Positions 27,949-38,232 are shown, numbered from the stretch's first letter. The stretch: 64,000 nt of DNA from Zobellia alginiliquefaciens (GCF_029323795.1 NZ_CP119758.1:3100001-3164000), one strand, 5' to 3'. Made by a program: numbers and translations. Notes: generated by a model from the sequence alone, not told the origin.

Positions 27949-28812
27949 TTAACCTAAATAGGTCTTAAGGATTTTGCTTCTAGAAGTATGTTTTAATCTT
28001 CTAATAGCTTTTTCTTTAATCTGACGAACTCTTTCTCTCGTTAGGTCAAAAGTTTCACCAATTTCTTCCAATGTCATAGAATGTTGCCCGGCAAGACCAA
28101 AGTACAAACGGATAACGTCTGCTTCTCTTGGAGTTAGAGTTTCTAAAGCGCGCTCAATTTCAGTACGCAAAGATTCGTGCAACAATTCTTTGTCAGGATT
28201 TGGAGATTCACCACTACGAAGTACATCGTAAAGGTTAGAATCTTCACCGTCAATAAGAGGCGCATCCATAGATACATGACGACCAGAGTTTTTAAGCGAC
28301 TGCTTAACATCTGCAACCGTCATATCCAATTCTTTTGCAATTTCTTCTGGTGAAGGCATACGTTCGTGTGCCTGCTCTAGAAAAGCAAAGGTCTTGTTAA
28401 TCTTATTGATCGATCCAATTTTGTTCAATGGCAAACGTACAATACGAGATTGTTCCGCCAAAGCTTGTAATATAGATTGACGAATCCACCATACTGCATA
28501 GGAAATAAATTTAAATCCCCTCGTTTCGTCAAATCGTTGTGCGGCCTTAATAAGGCCAAGGTTACCCTCGTTAATTAAATCGGGTAAAGTAAGTCCCTGG
28601 TTTTGGTACTGCTTAGCTACCGATACAACGAATCGAAGATTGGCCTTTGTTAGTTTTTCAAGAGCGACCTGATCGCCTGCCTTGATACGTTGTGCCAATT
28701 CTACTTCTTCATCTGCTGTAATCAAGTCTACTTTGCCTATTTCTTGCAAGTACTTGTCCAAAGATGCGGTCTCCCTGTTGGTGACCTGTTTTGTGATTTT
28801 AAGCTGTCTCAT
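27949..28812 (-). CDS. rpoD: Primary sigma factor RpoD/SigA (short Bacteroidota form)
   Basis: A 287-residue sigma-70 protein. It lacks region 1.1 and the long spacer, as usual for the Bacteroidota housekeeping sigma. Region 1.2 starts at [10 protein letters not shown]. Region 2 holds [11 protein letters not shown] and the -10 recognition helix W-W-I-R-Q-S-I. Region 4 ends with the helix-turn-helix [13 protein letters not shown]. It should recognise the TAnnTTTG-type -7 elements noted elsewhere in this window. A terminator lies about 115 bases downstream and the pnp terminator lies upstream, so it is a single-gene unit. Confidence 0.97.
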   Translation of the reverse strand: MRQLKITKQVTNRETASLDKYLQEIGKVDLITADEEVELAQRIKAGDQVALEKLTKANLRFVVSVAKQYQNQGLTLPDLINEGNLGLIKAAQRFDETRGFKFISYAVWWIRQSILQALAEQSRIVRLPLNKIGSINKINKTFAFLEQAHERMPSPEEIAKELDMTVADVKQSLKNSGRHVSMDAPLIDGEDSNLYDVLRSGESPNPDKELLHESLRTEIERALETLTPREADVIRLYFGLAGQHSMTLEEIGETFDLTRERVRQIKEKAIRRLKHTSRSKILKTYLG

Positions 28813-28920
28813 GTAAATAAATTAGGTTCAGTTTGCATAGACTGCATATACTTATACGTAAAAAACATAGAAATGTTACAATTGGGTGAAAAAAACTTTA
28901 CTTTTTAGATAAGTCGCATA

Positions 28921-28953
28921 AAAAAGCCTCAACTTACTATGTTGAGGCTTTAA
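28921..28953 (-). terminator. Rho-independent terminator for pnp
   Basis: A 10-bp perfect stem AAGCCTCAAC (28924-28933) / GTTGAGGCTT (28941-28950), loop of 7, then Ts on the minus strand. It starts 24 bases past the pnp stop. Confidence 0.85.
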
Positions 28954-28976
28954 ATATGTATTAAAGAAAAGAGTGT

Positions 28977-31205
28977 TTAGTCTCTTCTTGGCTTACGATC
29001 ACGGTTGTCTCTACCACCTCGTCTGTCATCTCTACCACGACCACGATCTTTATCGTTACGTGGTGGTCTTTCTACAAAACCTTCAGGTTTTGGTAAAAGA
29101 GCTTTTCTAGAAACCTTTTCTTTACGGGTTCTTGGGTCGGTACCTAAGTACTTCACATCAAAAACGTCACCCATGTTCACAACATCGGAAACATTCTCGG
29201 TTCTTTCCCATGCCAATTCGGAAACATGTAACAATACTTCATTGCCCGGGGCATCTTGGTATTCTACAACAGCGCCAAAGTCTAGCATTTTAATTACTTT
29301 AACTTCGTAAGCACTACCAACTGCAGGTTTGAACATTAGGGCATCGATCTTGGCCAATACCGCGTCAATACCATTCTGGTCCGTACCTAAAATTTCAACA
29401 ATACCTTCTTCTGTAACCGGGTCTTCATTGATAACAATAGTAGTATCTGTTTCTTTTTGAAGTTCTTGAATTACTTTTCCTCCTGGTCCAATAAGTGCAC
29501 CAATAAATTCATTAGGAATAGTACGTGTAACCATTTTTGGAGAATGAGGCTTCACATCTGCGTTAGGAGCAGAGATAGTATCCGTCAGTTTTCCAAGAAT
29601 GTGTAAACGACCTTCTCTTGCTTGTTTTAAGGCATTTACCAAGATTTCGTAAGAAAGACCTTTTACTTTAATGTCCATTTGGCAAGCGGTAATACCATCT
29701 GCTGTACCGGTTACTTTAAAGTCCATATCTCCCAAGTGATCTTCATCACCTAAAATATCGGAAAGAACGGCATATTTACCAGAGTCCGCATCAGAAATTA
29801 ATCCCATTGCAATACCTGAAACCGGTTTTTTCAATTGTACACCAGCATCCATCATTGCCATAGTACCAGCACAAACAGTAGCCATAGAAGAGGAACCGTT
29901 AGATTCTAACACTTCGGATACTACACGAACTGTATAAGGGCAATCTGCAGGGACCATTCCTTTTAAGGCACGTTGTGCCAAGTTACCATGTCCTACCTCA
30001 CGACGAGAAGTACCACGGATAGGTCTTGCTTCACCAGTTGAGAAAGGAGGGAAGTTGTAGTGTAAATAGAAATTCTCCTCACCTTCGTAAGATGGCATGT
30101 CAATTTTGTTTGAATCTCTAGAAGTACCTAGGGTTACAGTAGCCAATGCCTGAGTTTCCCCACGGGTAAATATAGCGGAACCGTGTGTTGATGGTAGGTA
30201 ATCTACTTCACACCAGATAGGTCTAATCTCATCGGTCTTACGACCATCTAAACGTAAACCTTCGTTTAGGGTAAGATCACGAACAGCAGCTTTTTCAGCT
30301 TTATTGTAGTATTTTGAAATCATACCACCAAAGTCAGCTTGTTCTTCTTCAGAGAAAGTAGCTTTAATTTCTTCTTTTATTTCACTAAAAGAAGCGCTTC
30401 TCTCATGTTTGGCAGAACCTGCTTTAGCTACGGCATATACTTTGTCATATGCCATGTCGTGAATTTTCTTGGCCAAGTCTTCATCTTCTCTTTCTGGCTC
30501 ATACTCACGTACATCTTTCTTTCCGAAAGCTTCAGCAAGTTTTAATTGAGCGGCACACTGTACTTTAATGGCTTCGTGTGCAAATTTGATGGCCTCGGTC
30601 ATTTCTTCTTCAGAAATTTCATCCATCTCACCTTCAACCATCATTACAGAATCAGCAGAAGCACCGATCATCATATCAATGTCGGATTCGGCCAATTGAG
30701 CTCTAGTTGGGTTGATAACGAATTTACCGTCTACGCGGGCAACTCTAGCTTCAGAGATTGCACATTCAAATGGAAAATCCGATAATTGAATTGCAGCAGA
30801 TGCAGCCAAACCGGCCATTGCATCTGGCATAACGTCATCATCATGAGACATTAATTGAATCATCACCTGAGTTTCAGAGTGATAATCTTTTGGGAAAAGT
30901 GGACGAAGTACACGGTCTACCAAACGCATAGTCAATACTTCACCATCACTAGGTCTTGCTTCCCTTTTGAAGAAACCACCTGGGTAACGGCCCGCAGCTG
31001 CAAATTTTTCGCGGTAATCTACCGTTAATGGAAGAAAGTCAACATCACTTTGTTTGTAGTTGGAAACAACCGTACACAATAGCATACATTTTCCTGACTG
31101 TACAACAACAGAACCGTGGGCCTGCTTTGCCAATTTTCCGGTTTCGATAGAAATTTCCCTACCGTCACCAAGGTCTATGACCTCTTTAAATACTTTTGGA
31201 ATCAT
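28977..31205 (-). CDS. pnp: Polynucleotide phosphorylase with RG-rich tail
   Basis: A 742-residue phosphorolytic 3'-to-5' exoribonuclease. Two RNase PH-like cores (about residues 10-230 and 310-545) flank a helical linker. A KH domain (I-G-P-G-G-K-V-I-Q near 575) and an S1 domain (about 625-700) follow. The last 30 or so residues are Arg/Asp/Gly-rich (repeats such as [12 protein letters not shown]), unlike the E. coli C-terminus. The enzyme trims and degrades mRNA and sRNA. It sits directly downstream of rpsO in the classic rpsO-pnp order, though a terminator separates the two here. Confidence 0.97.
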   Translation of the reverse strand: MIPKVFKEVIDLGDGREISIETGKLAKQAHGSVVVQSGKCMLLCTVVSNYKQSDVDFLPLTVDYREKFAAAGRYPGGFFKREARPSDGEVLTMRLVDRVLRPLFPKDYHSETQVMIQLMSHDDDVMPDAMAGLAASAAIQLSDFPFECAISEARVARVDGKFVINPTRAQLAESDIDMMIGASADSVMMVEGEMDEISEEEMTEAIKFAHEAIKVQCAAQLKLAEAFGKKDVREYEPEREDEDLAKKIHDMAYDKVYAVAKAGSAKHERSASFSEIKEEIKATFSEEEQADFGGMISKYYNKAEKAAVRDLTLNEGLRLDGRKTDEIRPIWCEVDYLPSTHGSAIFTRGETQALATVTLGTSRDSNKIDMPSYEGEENFYLHYNFPPFSTGEARPIRGTSRREVGHGNLAQRALKGMVPADCPYTVRVVSEVLESNGSSSMATVCAGTMAMMDAGVQLKKPVSGIAMGLISDADSGKYAVLSDILGDEDHLGDMDFKVTGTADGITACQMDIKVKGLSYEILVNALKQAREGRLHILGKLTDTISAPNADVKPHSPKMVTRTIPNEFIGALIGPGGKVIQELQKETDTTIVINEDPVTEEGIVEILGTDQNGIDAVLAKIDALMFKPAVGSAYEVKVIKMLDFGAVVEYQDAPGNEVLLHVSELAWERTENVSDVVNMGDVFDVKYLGTDPRTRKEKVSRKALLPKPEGFVERPPRNDKDRGRGRDDRRGGRDNRDRKPRRD

Positions 31206-31350
31206 AAATTTTAATTAAATACGCCAATGGGCGAATTGTTAAACAATGGTCTTATCGACTTGTTAAGGCCGAAGTTGTTGTGTTGTGTTGACCAATGAAA
31301 AACTGGGTGCAGCTTTTTGTAAAATCCTAATTATTTAGGATGACTAATAT

Positions 31351-31384
31351 ATAAAAAAAAAGGGCTGAAAATTTCAGCCCTTTG
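31351..31384 (-). terminator. Terminator between rpsO and pnp
   Basis: A near-perfect inverted repeat AAAGGGCTGA / TCAGCCCTTT (31359-31383) with a 4-5 base loop and Ts on the minus strand (As at 31353-31360), starting 9 bases after the rpsO stop. A second small hairpin, ATCCTAA/TTAGGAT, lies at 31323-31341. It should end most rpsO transcripts before pnp. Confidence 0.85.
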
Positions 31385-31392
31385 TAAAATAC

Positions 31393-31662
31393 TTATTTTC
31401 TAATACCTAGTTCTTTAATAAGCTCACGATACTTAACAATATCGTTCTTGATCATATAATCAAGTAGGCTTCTTCTTTTACCTACCAACTTTACTAATGA
31501 ACGCTCAGTGTTGTAATCTTTGTGGTTCTTTTTTAAGTGACCGGTTAGGTGGTTAATTCTGTGTGTGAACAAAGCGATTTGGCCTTCTGTAGAACCTGTG
31601 TTTGTTTCACTACCGCCGTGTTTCTTAAAGATTTCGGCTTTTACTTCTTTTGTTAAATACAT
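31393..31662 (-). CDS. rpsO: Ribosomal protein S15
   Basis: An 89-residue 30S subunit protein that binds 16S rRNA early in assembly. The family segments T-G-S-T-E-G-Q-I-A-L-F-T, H-L-K-x-N-H-K-D-Y and L-V-G-K-R-R-S-L-L-D-Y are all present and the length is exact. The 5' leader is about 50 bases from the predicted promoter, long enough for S15 autoregulatory structure, though I see no convincing pseudoknot. pnp follows after a terminator. Confidence 0.98.
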   Translation of the reverse strand: MYLTKEVKAEIFKKHGGSETNTGSTEGQIALFTHRINHLTGHLKKNHKDYNTERSLVKLVGKRRSLLDYMIKNDIVKYRELIKELGIRK

Positions 31663-31718
31663 TCCAATATTGTTTTAAATGATTTTTATGTATATATGAC
31701 TGATTTTCAATCAAGCTG

Positions 31719-31748
31719 CAAAGATACGATTTATGAGCATAAAACAAA
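31719..31748 (-). promoter_or_regulatory. rpsO promoter (-33 TTTG, -7 TATCTTTG)
   Basis: On the minus strand TTTG (31748-31745) is followed after exactly 18 bases by TATCTTTG (31726-31719). Both elements and the spacing match the Bacteroidota sigma-A promoter consensus. Transcription should begin near 31712, leaving a leader of about 50 bases. This is the best promoter in the window. Confidence 0.65.
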
Positions 31749-31907
31749 TAATTTGTTCAATTAAATGTATTGTGGCCTTGGTAGGTAAAAAAAACTGTGT
31801 GATACAGAAAAAACCGATTGCTAATACCTTGCGTATATTATTATACTATTAATGGCGGTCTGTTGATTAGAACACCGATATAGACTTAAGTCCCCCTAAA
31901 AAATAAT

Positions 31908-32831
31908 ATGATTATGAATTTGAAATTTTTTATGAGTGTTTGCTTGGTATTAGCTTTTATTGCATGCGATGAAGATGAAACAAACGAACCTGAAAAGACG
32001 GATACCGCTCCAAATGTAGTAGGTATGAACTTTCTAAAAAGTACACAATCTTTTGATGAGACCTATGCTGTTCTTAAAGCAAGTTTAGAGGCAAATGAAA
32101 ATATTACAATTGTAGCCGAAGTAAATCATACGGCCAACGCGGCTTCAGCGGAGTTGGAGCTAAACCCAACGAAAATAATTTTCTTTGGCAACCCTAATTT
32201 AGGAACACCATTAATGCAGGTAAACCAACAGGCGGGATTAGATTTGCCACAACGTATTTTGGTTTATCAAAGTGATAGTGAAGAAGTTTACATAGGTTAT
32301 AATTCTACAACATATTTAGCTAATCGCCATACAGTAGGGGATGTATCTACATTATCTACAATGGCAGGAGCATTGAGGAATTTAAGCGAAAATGCCGGAA
32401 TTGGAGAGGTAACGGAGCAGCCTAGTGAAGTGCCTGCCGATTATAAAGTGTTGACAGTTGTAAGTCAAGAAACATTTGACGCTACCTACGAAGGTATAAT
32501 GAGTGTGATTGAAGGTAACCCAAATCTTAAAATTGTTGCGGAATTAGATCATCAAGCCAATGCGGCCAATGTTGAGTTGGAGTTGTTGCCTACTAGCGTA
32601 ATTATTTTTGGTAATCCAAGCTTGGGAACACCGTTAATGCAAGACAAGCAAACTTCAGCACTTGATTTACCACAAAAAATATTGGTGTATGAAAATGCGG
32701 AGGGTGAGGTGAAAATTGCTTTTAACAGTCCAGAACTATTTATGTCAAGACATGGTGTTACGGATAATGACGCTACTTTAGAAACTATTTTAGCTGCATT
32801 ACAAGGTATTGCTACATCTGTAAACCAATAG
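31908..32831 (+). CDS. Lipoprotein with two tandem DUF302 domains
   Basis: A 307-residue protein with a lipobox (A-F-I-A-C) and acidic linker. It has two copies of a DUF302 domain, about residues 40-165 and 180-305. Each carries the same landmarks: F-D-x-T-Y, I-V-A-E-x-x-H-x-A-N-A-A, F-G-N-P-x-L-G-T-P-L-M-Q, D-L-P-Q-x-I-L-V-Y and a final R-H. The copies are clearly an internal duplication. DUF302 function is unknown; structures show a small ligand-binding-like fold. It stands alone and has its own terminator. ATG at 31914 is an alternative start. Confidence 0.88.
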   Translation: MIMNLKFFMSVCLVLAFIACDEDETNEPEKTDTAPNVVGMNFLKSTQSFDETYAVLKASLEANENITIVAEVNHTANAASAELELNPTKIIFFGNPNLGTPLMQVNQQAGLDLPQRILVYQSDSEEVYIGYNSTTYLANRHTVGDVSTLSTMAGALRNLSENAGIGEVTEQPSEVPADYKVLTVVSQETFDATYEGIMSVIEGNPNLKIVAELDHQANAANVELELLPTSVIIFGNPSLGTPLMQDKQTSALDLPQKILVYENAEGEVKIAFNSPELFMSRHGVTDNDATLETILAALQGIATSVNQ

Positions 32832-32854
32832 AGTAATTTAAAAAAAATGAATTG

Positions 32855-32884
32855 AGCTTCACTAGAAATAGTGGGGCTTTTTTT
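32855..32884 (+). terminator. Rho-independent terminator of the DUF302 gene
   Basis: A 9-bp stem AGCTTCACT (32855-32863) / AGTGGGGCT (32870-32878) with G-T pairs, then seven Ts. Confidence 0.75.
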
Positions 32885-32955
32885 GTTTCTCAAAAAAAAG
32901 TAGAAGGTGATTTTTTAAGTAAAATAGAGCATGGATTTAAGCCAGTTTTGAAAAT

Positions 32956-33438
32956 CTAAAAATCACATCCCGCAGGAAGAGGCTCCGCTTTCTCCAATTC
33001 TATGGCGAATTCTGAGTCTAATTCTACCTCCATAAAGCCATTTTCAACTGAGCCTTTTAGAACCTCAGAGGTGTAGCCTACTGGGTGTACATGCGCGCGT
33101 ATGTAAACTTCAGTAGTTTTTGCCAAGGTAATATTTGATCCGGAACGAGTAAAAGGTTGTTCCTCTACATGGCTGTGAGTTAAAATTCTCCTATAAATAA
33201 GGTTTCCTTTTAAATCAATGATTTCCCACCAGTCTGCATATAGATTACAACCGGTATCCGGGCTTTGAATGGTTGTACTGAAAGTATAGTTGTTCTCAGT
33301 GCCCGATACTTTAACTTCAAGAACTTTTGCGGAATCAGATAAAATGCCCGCCAAATCCGATTCGGCGGGCATACTTTCTTTATCTGTTGAACAACAAAAA
33401 AACCAAAATGAAATTAGTGTAATAACTAACGGTTTCAT
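32956..33438 (-). CDS. Small lipoprotein of unknown function coupled to accD
   Basis: A 160-residue protein with a signal ending F-F-C-C-S, so lipidation at one of the adjacent Cys is likely. The rest is beta-rich, with [14 protein letters not shown] early and a C-terminal G-C-D-F, which could pair as a disulfide. I recognise no family; the pattern is compatible with an immunoglobulin-like sandwich. The start codon overlaps the accD stop as ATGA, indicating translational coupling, though nothing in the sequence links it to fatty acid synthesis. Confidence 0.75.
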   Translation of the reverse strand: MKPLVITLISFWFFCCSTDKESMPAESDLAGILSDSAKVLEVKVSGTENNYTFSTTIQSPDTGCNLYADWWEIIDLKGNLIYRRILTHSHVEEQPFTRSGSNITLAKTTEVYIRAHVHPVGYTSEVLKGSVENGFMEVELDSEFAIELEKAEPLPAGCDF

Positions 33439-34319
33439 GCCGAAACCTTTTCAGTTCTCACAGGGTTGTTCTGAATTAAATCTATATAAAGGTTGATTTT
33501 CTTTTTCAAATCTCTTCTATGTGAGATAAAATCCAAAAAACCATGGTCCTTAACAAACTCTGCAGTTTGGAAACCTTCGGGAAGTTCTTTTCCCGTAGCT
33601 TCTTTTACTACTCTGGGGCCTGCAAAACCAATTAATGCACCAGGTTCTGATATGTTAATGTCCCCTAACATTGCATAGGACGCGGTTGTTCCACCAGTGG
33701 TAGGGTCTGTACAAAGTGATATATATGGAAGTTTAGCTTCTGCCAGTTGTGCTAATTTTGCCGATGTTTTGGCTAATTGCATTAAAGACAGGGCGGCTTC
33801 CATCATACGGGCTCCCCCAGATTTTGAAATCATTACAAAAGGAACTTTTCTTTTTATAGCGTAATCTATGGCACGTGCAATTTTTTCACCAACAACGCTA
33901 CCCATAGACCCACCAATAAAATTAAAGTCCATACAAGCTATAACAATATCTTTGCCTATAGACTTACCAAAACCGGTTCTTACGGCATCGTTAAGTCCAG
34001 TTTTCTTTTGTGCAGCCTTTAGTCTTTCCGAATATTTTTTGGTGTCCTCAAACTTCAAAGGGTCTTTAGAGGTCAATTTGGCATCCAGTTCCCTGAATTT
34101 GTTATCATCAAAAAGCATTTCAAAATACTCTTTACTGCCTATGCGAACGTGATAATCGTCTTCAGGGCTTACGTAAAAGTTCTTGGCAAGTACTTCTGAT
34201 TCAACAATTTTTCCCGTTGGAGATTTGTACCACAACCCTTTTGGGGTGTCTTTTTTCTCTTCGGTAGCCGTTTGTATTCCCTTTTCCTTTCTTCTGAACC
34301 AAGCCGTCATATCTTCCAT
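33435..34319 (-). CDS. accD: Acetyl-CoA carboxylase carboxyltransferase subunit beta, without zinc ribbon
   Basis: A 294-residue AccD. The crotonase-fold core is intact: [11 protein letters not shown] near 135, [11 protein letters not shown], and [11 protein letters not shown]. It joins AccA to transfer the carboxyl from biotin to acetyl-CoA, the first committed step of fatty acid synthesis. The N-terminal zinc ribbon of E. coli AccD (two C-x-x-C pairs) has lost all four cysteines: the aligned stretch reads W-Y-K-S-P-T-G-K and V-S-P-E-D-D. ATG at 34310 may be the true start, giving M-T-A-W-F. The gene lies 25 bases after fbaA. Confidence 0.95.
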   Translation of the reverse strand: MEDMTAWFRRKEKGIQTATEEKKDTPKGLWYKSPTGKIVESEVLAKNFYVSPEDDYHVRIGSKEYFEMLFDDNKFRELDAKLTSKDPLKFEDTKKYSERLKAAQKKTGLNDAVRTGFGKSIGKDIVIACMDFNFIGGSMGSVVGEKIARAIDYAIKRKVPFVMISKSGGARMMEAALSLMQLAKTSAKLAQLAEAKLPYISLCTDPTTGGTTASYAMLGDINISEPGALIGFAGPRVVKEATGKELPEGFQTAEFVKDHGFLDFISHRRDLKKKINLYIDLIQNNPVRTEKVSA

Positions 34320-34344
34320 AATTAGTTTTGGGGATGTACTTTAC

Positions 34345-35412
34345 CTATAAGGTATTTACATTGTTTAAATCTTCAAAAGCCTTTTTCAAACGCTCAACAA
34401 AAGACTTTTCTCCTTCGCGTAACCAAACTCTTGGGTCATAGAACTTTTTGTTAGGTTCATCTGCGCCATTTGGATTTCCAATCTGAGCTTGAAGGAAGTC
34501 TTTTTTATCTTGAACATAGTCACGAACTCCAGCTAAAAATGCATACTGCAAATCTGTATCAATATTCATTTTAATAACACCGTAGCTAATACCTTCTCTT
34601 ATTTCTTCGACCGTAGAACCTGATCCACCATGGAAAACAAAATCTATGTGGTTGTTTTCTACACCGTATTTTTCAGTGATATACTCTTGAGAGTTTTTAA
34701 GGATTTTTGGAGTCAGTTTAACGTTTCCTGGCTTGTACACACCATGAACGTTACCAAAAGCTGCTGCAATTGTAAATCTTGGGCTTACTTTGGAAAGCTC
34801 CTCGTAAGCATAAGCTACTTCTTCTGGTTGTGTGTACAATTTAGAGTCATCAACATCAGAATTGTCAACACCATCTTCTTCTCCACCTGTAATACCAAGT
34901 TCTATCTCTAACGTCATGTTCATTTTGCTCATGCGCTCTAAGTACCCTTTACAGATTTCAATGTTTTCTTCAAGAGGCTCTTCGGAAAGGTCGATCATAT
35001 GTGAGCTGAAAAGAGATTTTCCAGTCTCGGCAAAATGTTTCTCACTAGCATCTAAAAGTCCGTCTATCCAAGGTAATAATTTCTTAGCACAGTGGTCTGT
35101 ATGAAGAATTACGGTAGCTCCGTAAGCTTCTGCCAATTGGTGTACATGTTTTGCTCCGGCTACGGCACCAAGAACGGCTGCTTTCTGACCCTCATTAGAC
35201 AAGCCTTTACCAGCGTTGAACTGAGCACCGCCATTAGAAAATTGAATGATTACAGGAGCATTTAAAGTTGCTGCTGTTTCTAGGACACCATTAATTGTGT
35301 CAGAGCCAATAACGTTTACTGCTGGAAGGGCAAACCCTTTTTCTTTAGCATAGTTAAAGATTGCTTGTACTTCGTCACCTGTTGCGACACCTGGTTTTAT
35401 ACTATGAGCCAT
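34345..35412 (-). CDS. fbaA: Class II fructose-bisphosphate aldolase
   Basis: A 355-residue Zn-dependent TIM-barrel aldolase cleaving fructose 1,6-bisphosphate in glycolysis and gluconeogenesis. Metal and substrate motifs are visible: H-T-D-H-C near residue 106-110, the E-x-E-L-G-I-T-G-G-E-E-D-G-V segment, F-G-N-V-H-G, and the phosphate-binding H-G-G-S-G-S. The length matches the E. coli FbaA branch. It heads the fbaA-accD-lipoprotein cluster, with a -7-like element 41 bases before its ATG. Confidence 0.97.
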   Translation of the reverse strand: MAHSIKPGVATGDEVQAIFNYAKEKGFALPAVNVIGSDTINGVLETAATLNAPVIIQFSNGGAQFNAGKGLSNEGQKAAVLGAVAGAKHVHQLAEAYGATVILHTDHCAKKLLPWIDGLLDASEKHFAETGKSLFSSHMIDLSEEPLEENIEICKGYLERMSKMNMTLEIELGITGGEEDGVDNSDVDDSKLYTQPEEVAYAYEELSKVSPRFTIAAAFGNVHGVYKPGNVKLTPKILKNSQEYITEKYGVENNHIDFVFHGGSGSTVEEIREGISYGVIKMNIDTDLQYAFLAGVRDYVQDKKDFLQAQIGNPNGADEPNKKFYDPRVWLREGEKSFVERLKKAFEDLNNVNTL

Positions 35413-35452
35413 AATGTTTCTGGTCTATGTTATATGTGAAAAATGAATAGGA

Positions 35453-35460
35453 CAAATGTA
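35453..35460 (-). promoter_or_regulatory. Putative -7 element for fbaA-accD
   Basis: The minus strand reads TACATTTG (TAnnTTTG), 41 bases before the fbaA ATG. The -33 position is T-rich without a clear TTTG. Confidence 0.35.
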
Positions 35461-35619
35461 ATAAAATAAATAGGTCTAAAAAGATTGGTGTTTATAAGTT
35501 TATAAGGTTTAAGGCTGAATAATGTTACAAAATGGATGTTTTTTAGCCTCGTGTCTCATTAAACGGAATAGGTTTTGCTCTCAAAATCCAATGAAAATCA
35601 GTAGTAATCAAAGGATGCT

Positions 35620-38232
35620 TTAGAACGGATAGTTAATACCGATTTGAAGTACAGAATTGGCAAAATTATAATCTCTGAACCATCTTTTTGAGGTTACTTC
35701 TGCAGGATTGTAGGTTTTGAAGCCTAAATCTGCCCGTAACACAAAGTAAGTAAAGTCATATCTAAGGCCAAAACCAGTTCCTAAAGCAATATCTTCTAGT
35801 GATTTTAAGCTTGTGAAGGTGGCTTCTGGGTCTTCTACGTTGTCAAAAACGTTCCAAATATTGCCGGCATCCGCAAAAAGCGCTCCTTTAAGATTACCGA
35901 AAAGAGGAAAACGGTATTCTAGATTAAGACCTATTTTCAGGTTTGCTTCGTTAAAATCGTTAATAGCATCCGTACGGCCCGGTCCTAGGGAATAGGGAGA
36001 CCATGCTCTTATATCATTTGCGCCCCCAGCAAAATAACTGCGCACAAACGGTATGTTGTCTGAATTTCCGTAAGGAATTGCAATACCGAAAAAGCTCCTG
36101 AACGCTAAAACATTACTACGGGATATGGACCAATATTTTACATAATCGAACTCGGTCTTTATATACTGACTGTAAGGAACACCAAAAACTAATTGGTCTT
36201 CACTGTCATTTTCGTTAAACGGAATTATATTGGAAAGTAAGGATAGGGCATTACCGGCACTTTCCAGTTTAAATCTAAATTGAAAGAAATTATTATCCGT
36301 AACACCTTTGCGGTTATTGAGGTTAAAAGTATAGTTGCTGGCAAAAATAAGGTTGTTCTCGGTAAGACGTTGTCTCCTTTCTTCAATTCTGCTTACGGTC
36401 TGGAACTGATCAGTAGTACCAGGTACATCATTGTTAAGAATGGCTTTTGTAAACTCCGTAGTTCCTGTGGGAATACGCAAACTTGGATCATCCGAAGTTT
36501 CTGAGGTTTCAAAATAGCGGGTTAGCTCAGGATACGCAATGGCATCGTTGTAGCTGTCAAAACTATCTGCAATATTATCCAATTGATCGTATGAGTTTCC
36601 GTATACATTAAAAAACCGATCAGGGTTAACGTTCCTAACAAACTGGATGTTCAATAACTCTACATCGTGCTTAATAAAGTCCGATGGAATCCAATTATAA
36701 CCCAAAATAGTGTTGAAGGCCTGTTTGTCCAATCCTATATTCTTTTGGAAGCTGGTACCAATAGAAATACGTGTTCTGGGAAGGGTGTAACTTGGTATGA
36801 TTTTATTGGTATTGATAAAGGGCAACCAAATTCTGGGGATGTCCAAGGTTAAATCTGCTCCAAATTCTTGAATGTTGAAAAACCGACTGTCAATAATACT
36901 GGGGTCATTGGAAGCTCCAATACTTAATCTACCCGATAAATTTAGGTTTTCCGCCCCGCCAAATAGGTTTCTGGCCTGTAAAGAAGGACTAAGCGCTAAC
37001 CCAATTTGCTGAATATTGGAACGAGTGACTTCAAAAGAGGTTCCAAGTGAATATTTTGGACGAGCAGCTAAATAGATATTAGCATCCAGGGTAGCGGAGC
37101 TGTCATTAGGGGTTGATGTAATGGTAGGGTACTTAAAAACGCCCAAGTTGGTAATCTGTCTGTAGGTTCGTGTGCGGTCTATATCTTTATAGATGCTATC
37201 TTTTTCAAAGAACACGGCATTTGCCAAAGTTTTAGGTTTAAACCTTAATTTGTTCCTGTAGAAAATAGTGTAATCTCCGTAGCGTATAAACTTTTGGTCG
37301 CTATTGCGCTCATCGTACAAGAAATCTGTGTAAATATTGATTTTGTCAAATTTATACACCTTGTATTCCGAGCTCGTTACGGCGCTGTCACCTCGTTTCT
37401 TAAAATTATCTATGTTCAGCTCAATGTTCATTTGTTGATCATTGGCTAATTTGGTAGTATCGGTAGCTATATTATAGGAAACGGAGCTTTCTTGAAAGTT
37501 ATAAATACCTGAGTTTCTAAAAATAGCACTTAAGCGCTCTCTTTCGCTAGCAAATTTAGAAAGGTCAAACTGGTCCCCATCTTGAACAAACGCTTCATTC
37601 TTATGAAGCAGGTAAATAGAATCTATAGCTTTTGATGCTATTTTTCTAGATACGGAATCAATCATAAAAGGTTCGCCTAGGTCTATTTGGTATGAAACGG
37701 AAGCCCGTCTTTTTTCAACAAGAGAGTCTATTTGGTAGCTTGTATTGTTGTTAAAATAGCCCTTACTGCCATAGTAGGCACTTAGCCTCTCTAAGGTGCG
37801 CTTGGTTCTTGCGGTATCTAAAATAGAAGGTGCTTCCCCAACTTTTTTGAGCCATTCGCTCAATCCGCTTACTAAAAATGACTCGCCTAAACGATCAACT
37901 TGCTTTTTAGAAAGAAGGCTAATGAGTCTGCGTTCTCTCTTTTCGTTTCGGTCTAACCAGGCGTTATACGAGGAATCAGGGTTTTTCTTAGCTAAGTTGT
38001 ATAGATTTAACCGTAATGGGTAGCCTAGAAGGTTGGTGTTGGGTTCTTGGAGGATCAGACTTTCAATATCCTCATCTTTCACCTCTACACTGTCTGCATA
38101 GATGGTGTTCTTTTTAAGCAAGAATTCATCCTCGCCAACCCGTTTTAGCGTGTTACACGAGTTGATAACCAGAACTACAAATAATAGGCCTATTTTTGTA
38201 GCGGTAGTAGTAAAGCGTAACATTTTGCCCAT
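35620..38232 (-). CDS. tamL: TamL-type lipidated outer-membrane assembly factor (BamA/TamA family)
   Basis: About 870 residues, starting at ATG 38232 rather than TTG 38241. The signal ends V-I-N-S-C (Cys26), so the N-terminus is lipidated, the trait separating Bacteroidota TamL from classical TamA. POTRA-like repeats occupy roughly residues 40-400 and the Omp85 barrel the C-terminal 450. The barrel has an R-S-Y-F-A-G-G-A-N-D-I-R-A-W segment (the lid-lock R-G-F-type loop) and ends in a barrel signature N-S-V-L-Q-I-G-I-N-Y-P-F. It should help insert outer-membrane proteins, probably with a TamB-like partner encoded elsewhere. It is divergent from the RNA methyltransferase gene. Confidence 0.9.
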   Translation of the reverse strand: MGKMLRFTTTATKIGLLFVVLVINSCNTLKRVGEDEFLLKKNTIYADSVEVKDEDIESLILQEPNTNLLGYPLRLNLYNLAKKNPDSSYNAWLDRNEKRERRLISLLSKKQVDRLGESFLVSGLSEWLKKVGEAPSILDTARTKRTLERLSAYYGSKGYFNNNTSYQIDSLVEKRRASVSYQIDLGEPFMIDSVSRKIASKAIDSIYLLHKNEAFVQDGDQFDLSKFASERERLSAIFRNSGIYNFQESSVSYNIATDTTKLANDQQMNIELNIDNFKKRGDSAVTSSEYKVYKFDKINIYTDFLYDERNSDQKFIRYGDYTIFYRNKLRFKPKTLANAVFFEKDSIYKDIDRTRTYRQITNLGVFKYPTITSTPNDSSATLDANIYLAARPKYSLGTSFEVTRSNIQQIGLALSPSLQARNLFGGAENLNLSGRLSIGASNDPSIIDSRFFNIQEFGADLTLDIPRIWLPFINTNKIIPSYTLPRTRISIGTSFQKNIGLDKQAFNTILGYNWIPSDFIKHDVELLNIQFVRNVNPDRFFNVYGNSYDQLDNIADSFDSYNDAIAYPELTRYFETSETSDDPSLRIPTGTTEFTKAILNNDVPGTTDQFQTVSRIEERRQRLTENNLIFASNYTFNLNNRKGVTDNNFFQFRFKLESAGNALSLLSNIIPFNENDSEDQLVFGVPYSQYIKTEFDYVKYWSISRSNVLAFRSFFGIAIPYGNSDNIPFVRSYFAGGANDIRAWSPYSLGPGRTDAINDFNEANLKIGLNLEYRFPLFGNLKGALFADAGNIWNVFDNVEDPEATFTSLKSLEDIALGTGFGLRYDFTYFVLRADLGFKTYNPAEVTSKRWFRDYNFANSVLQIGINYPF

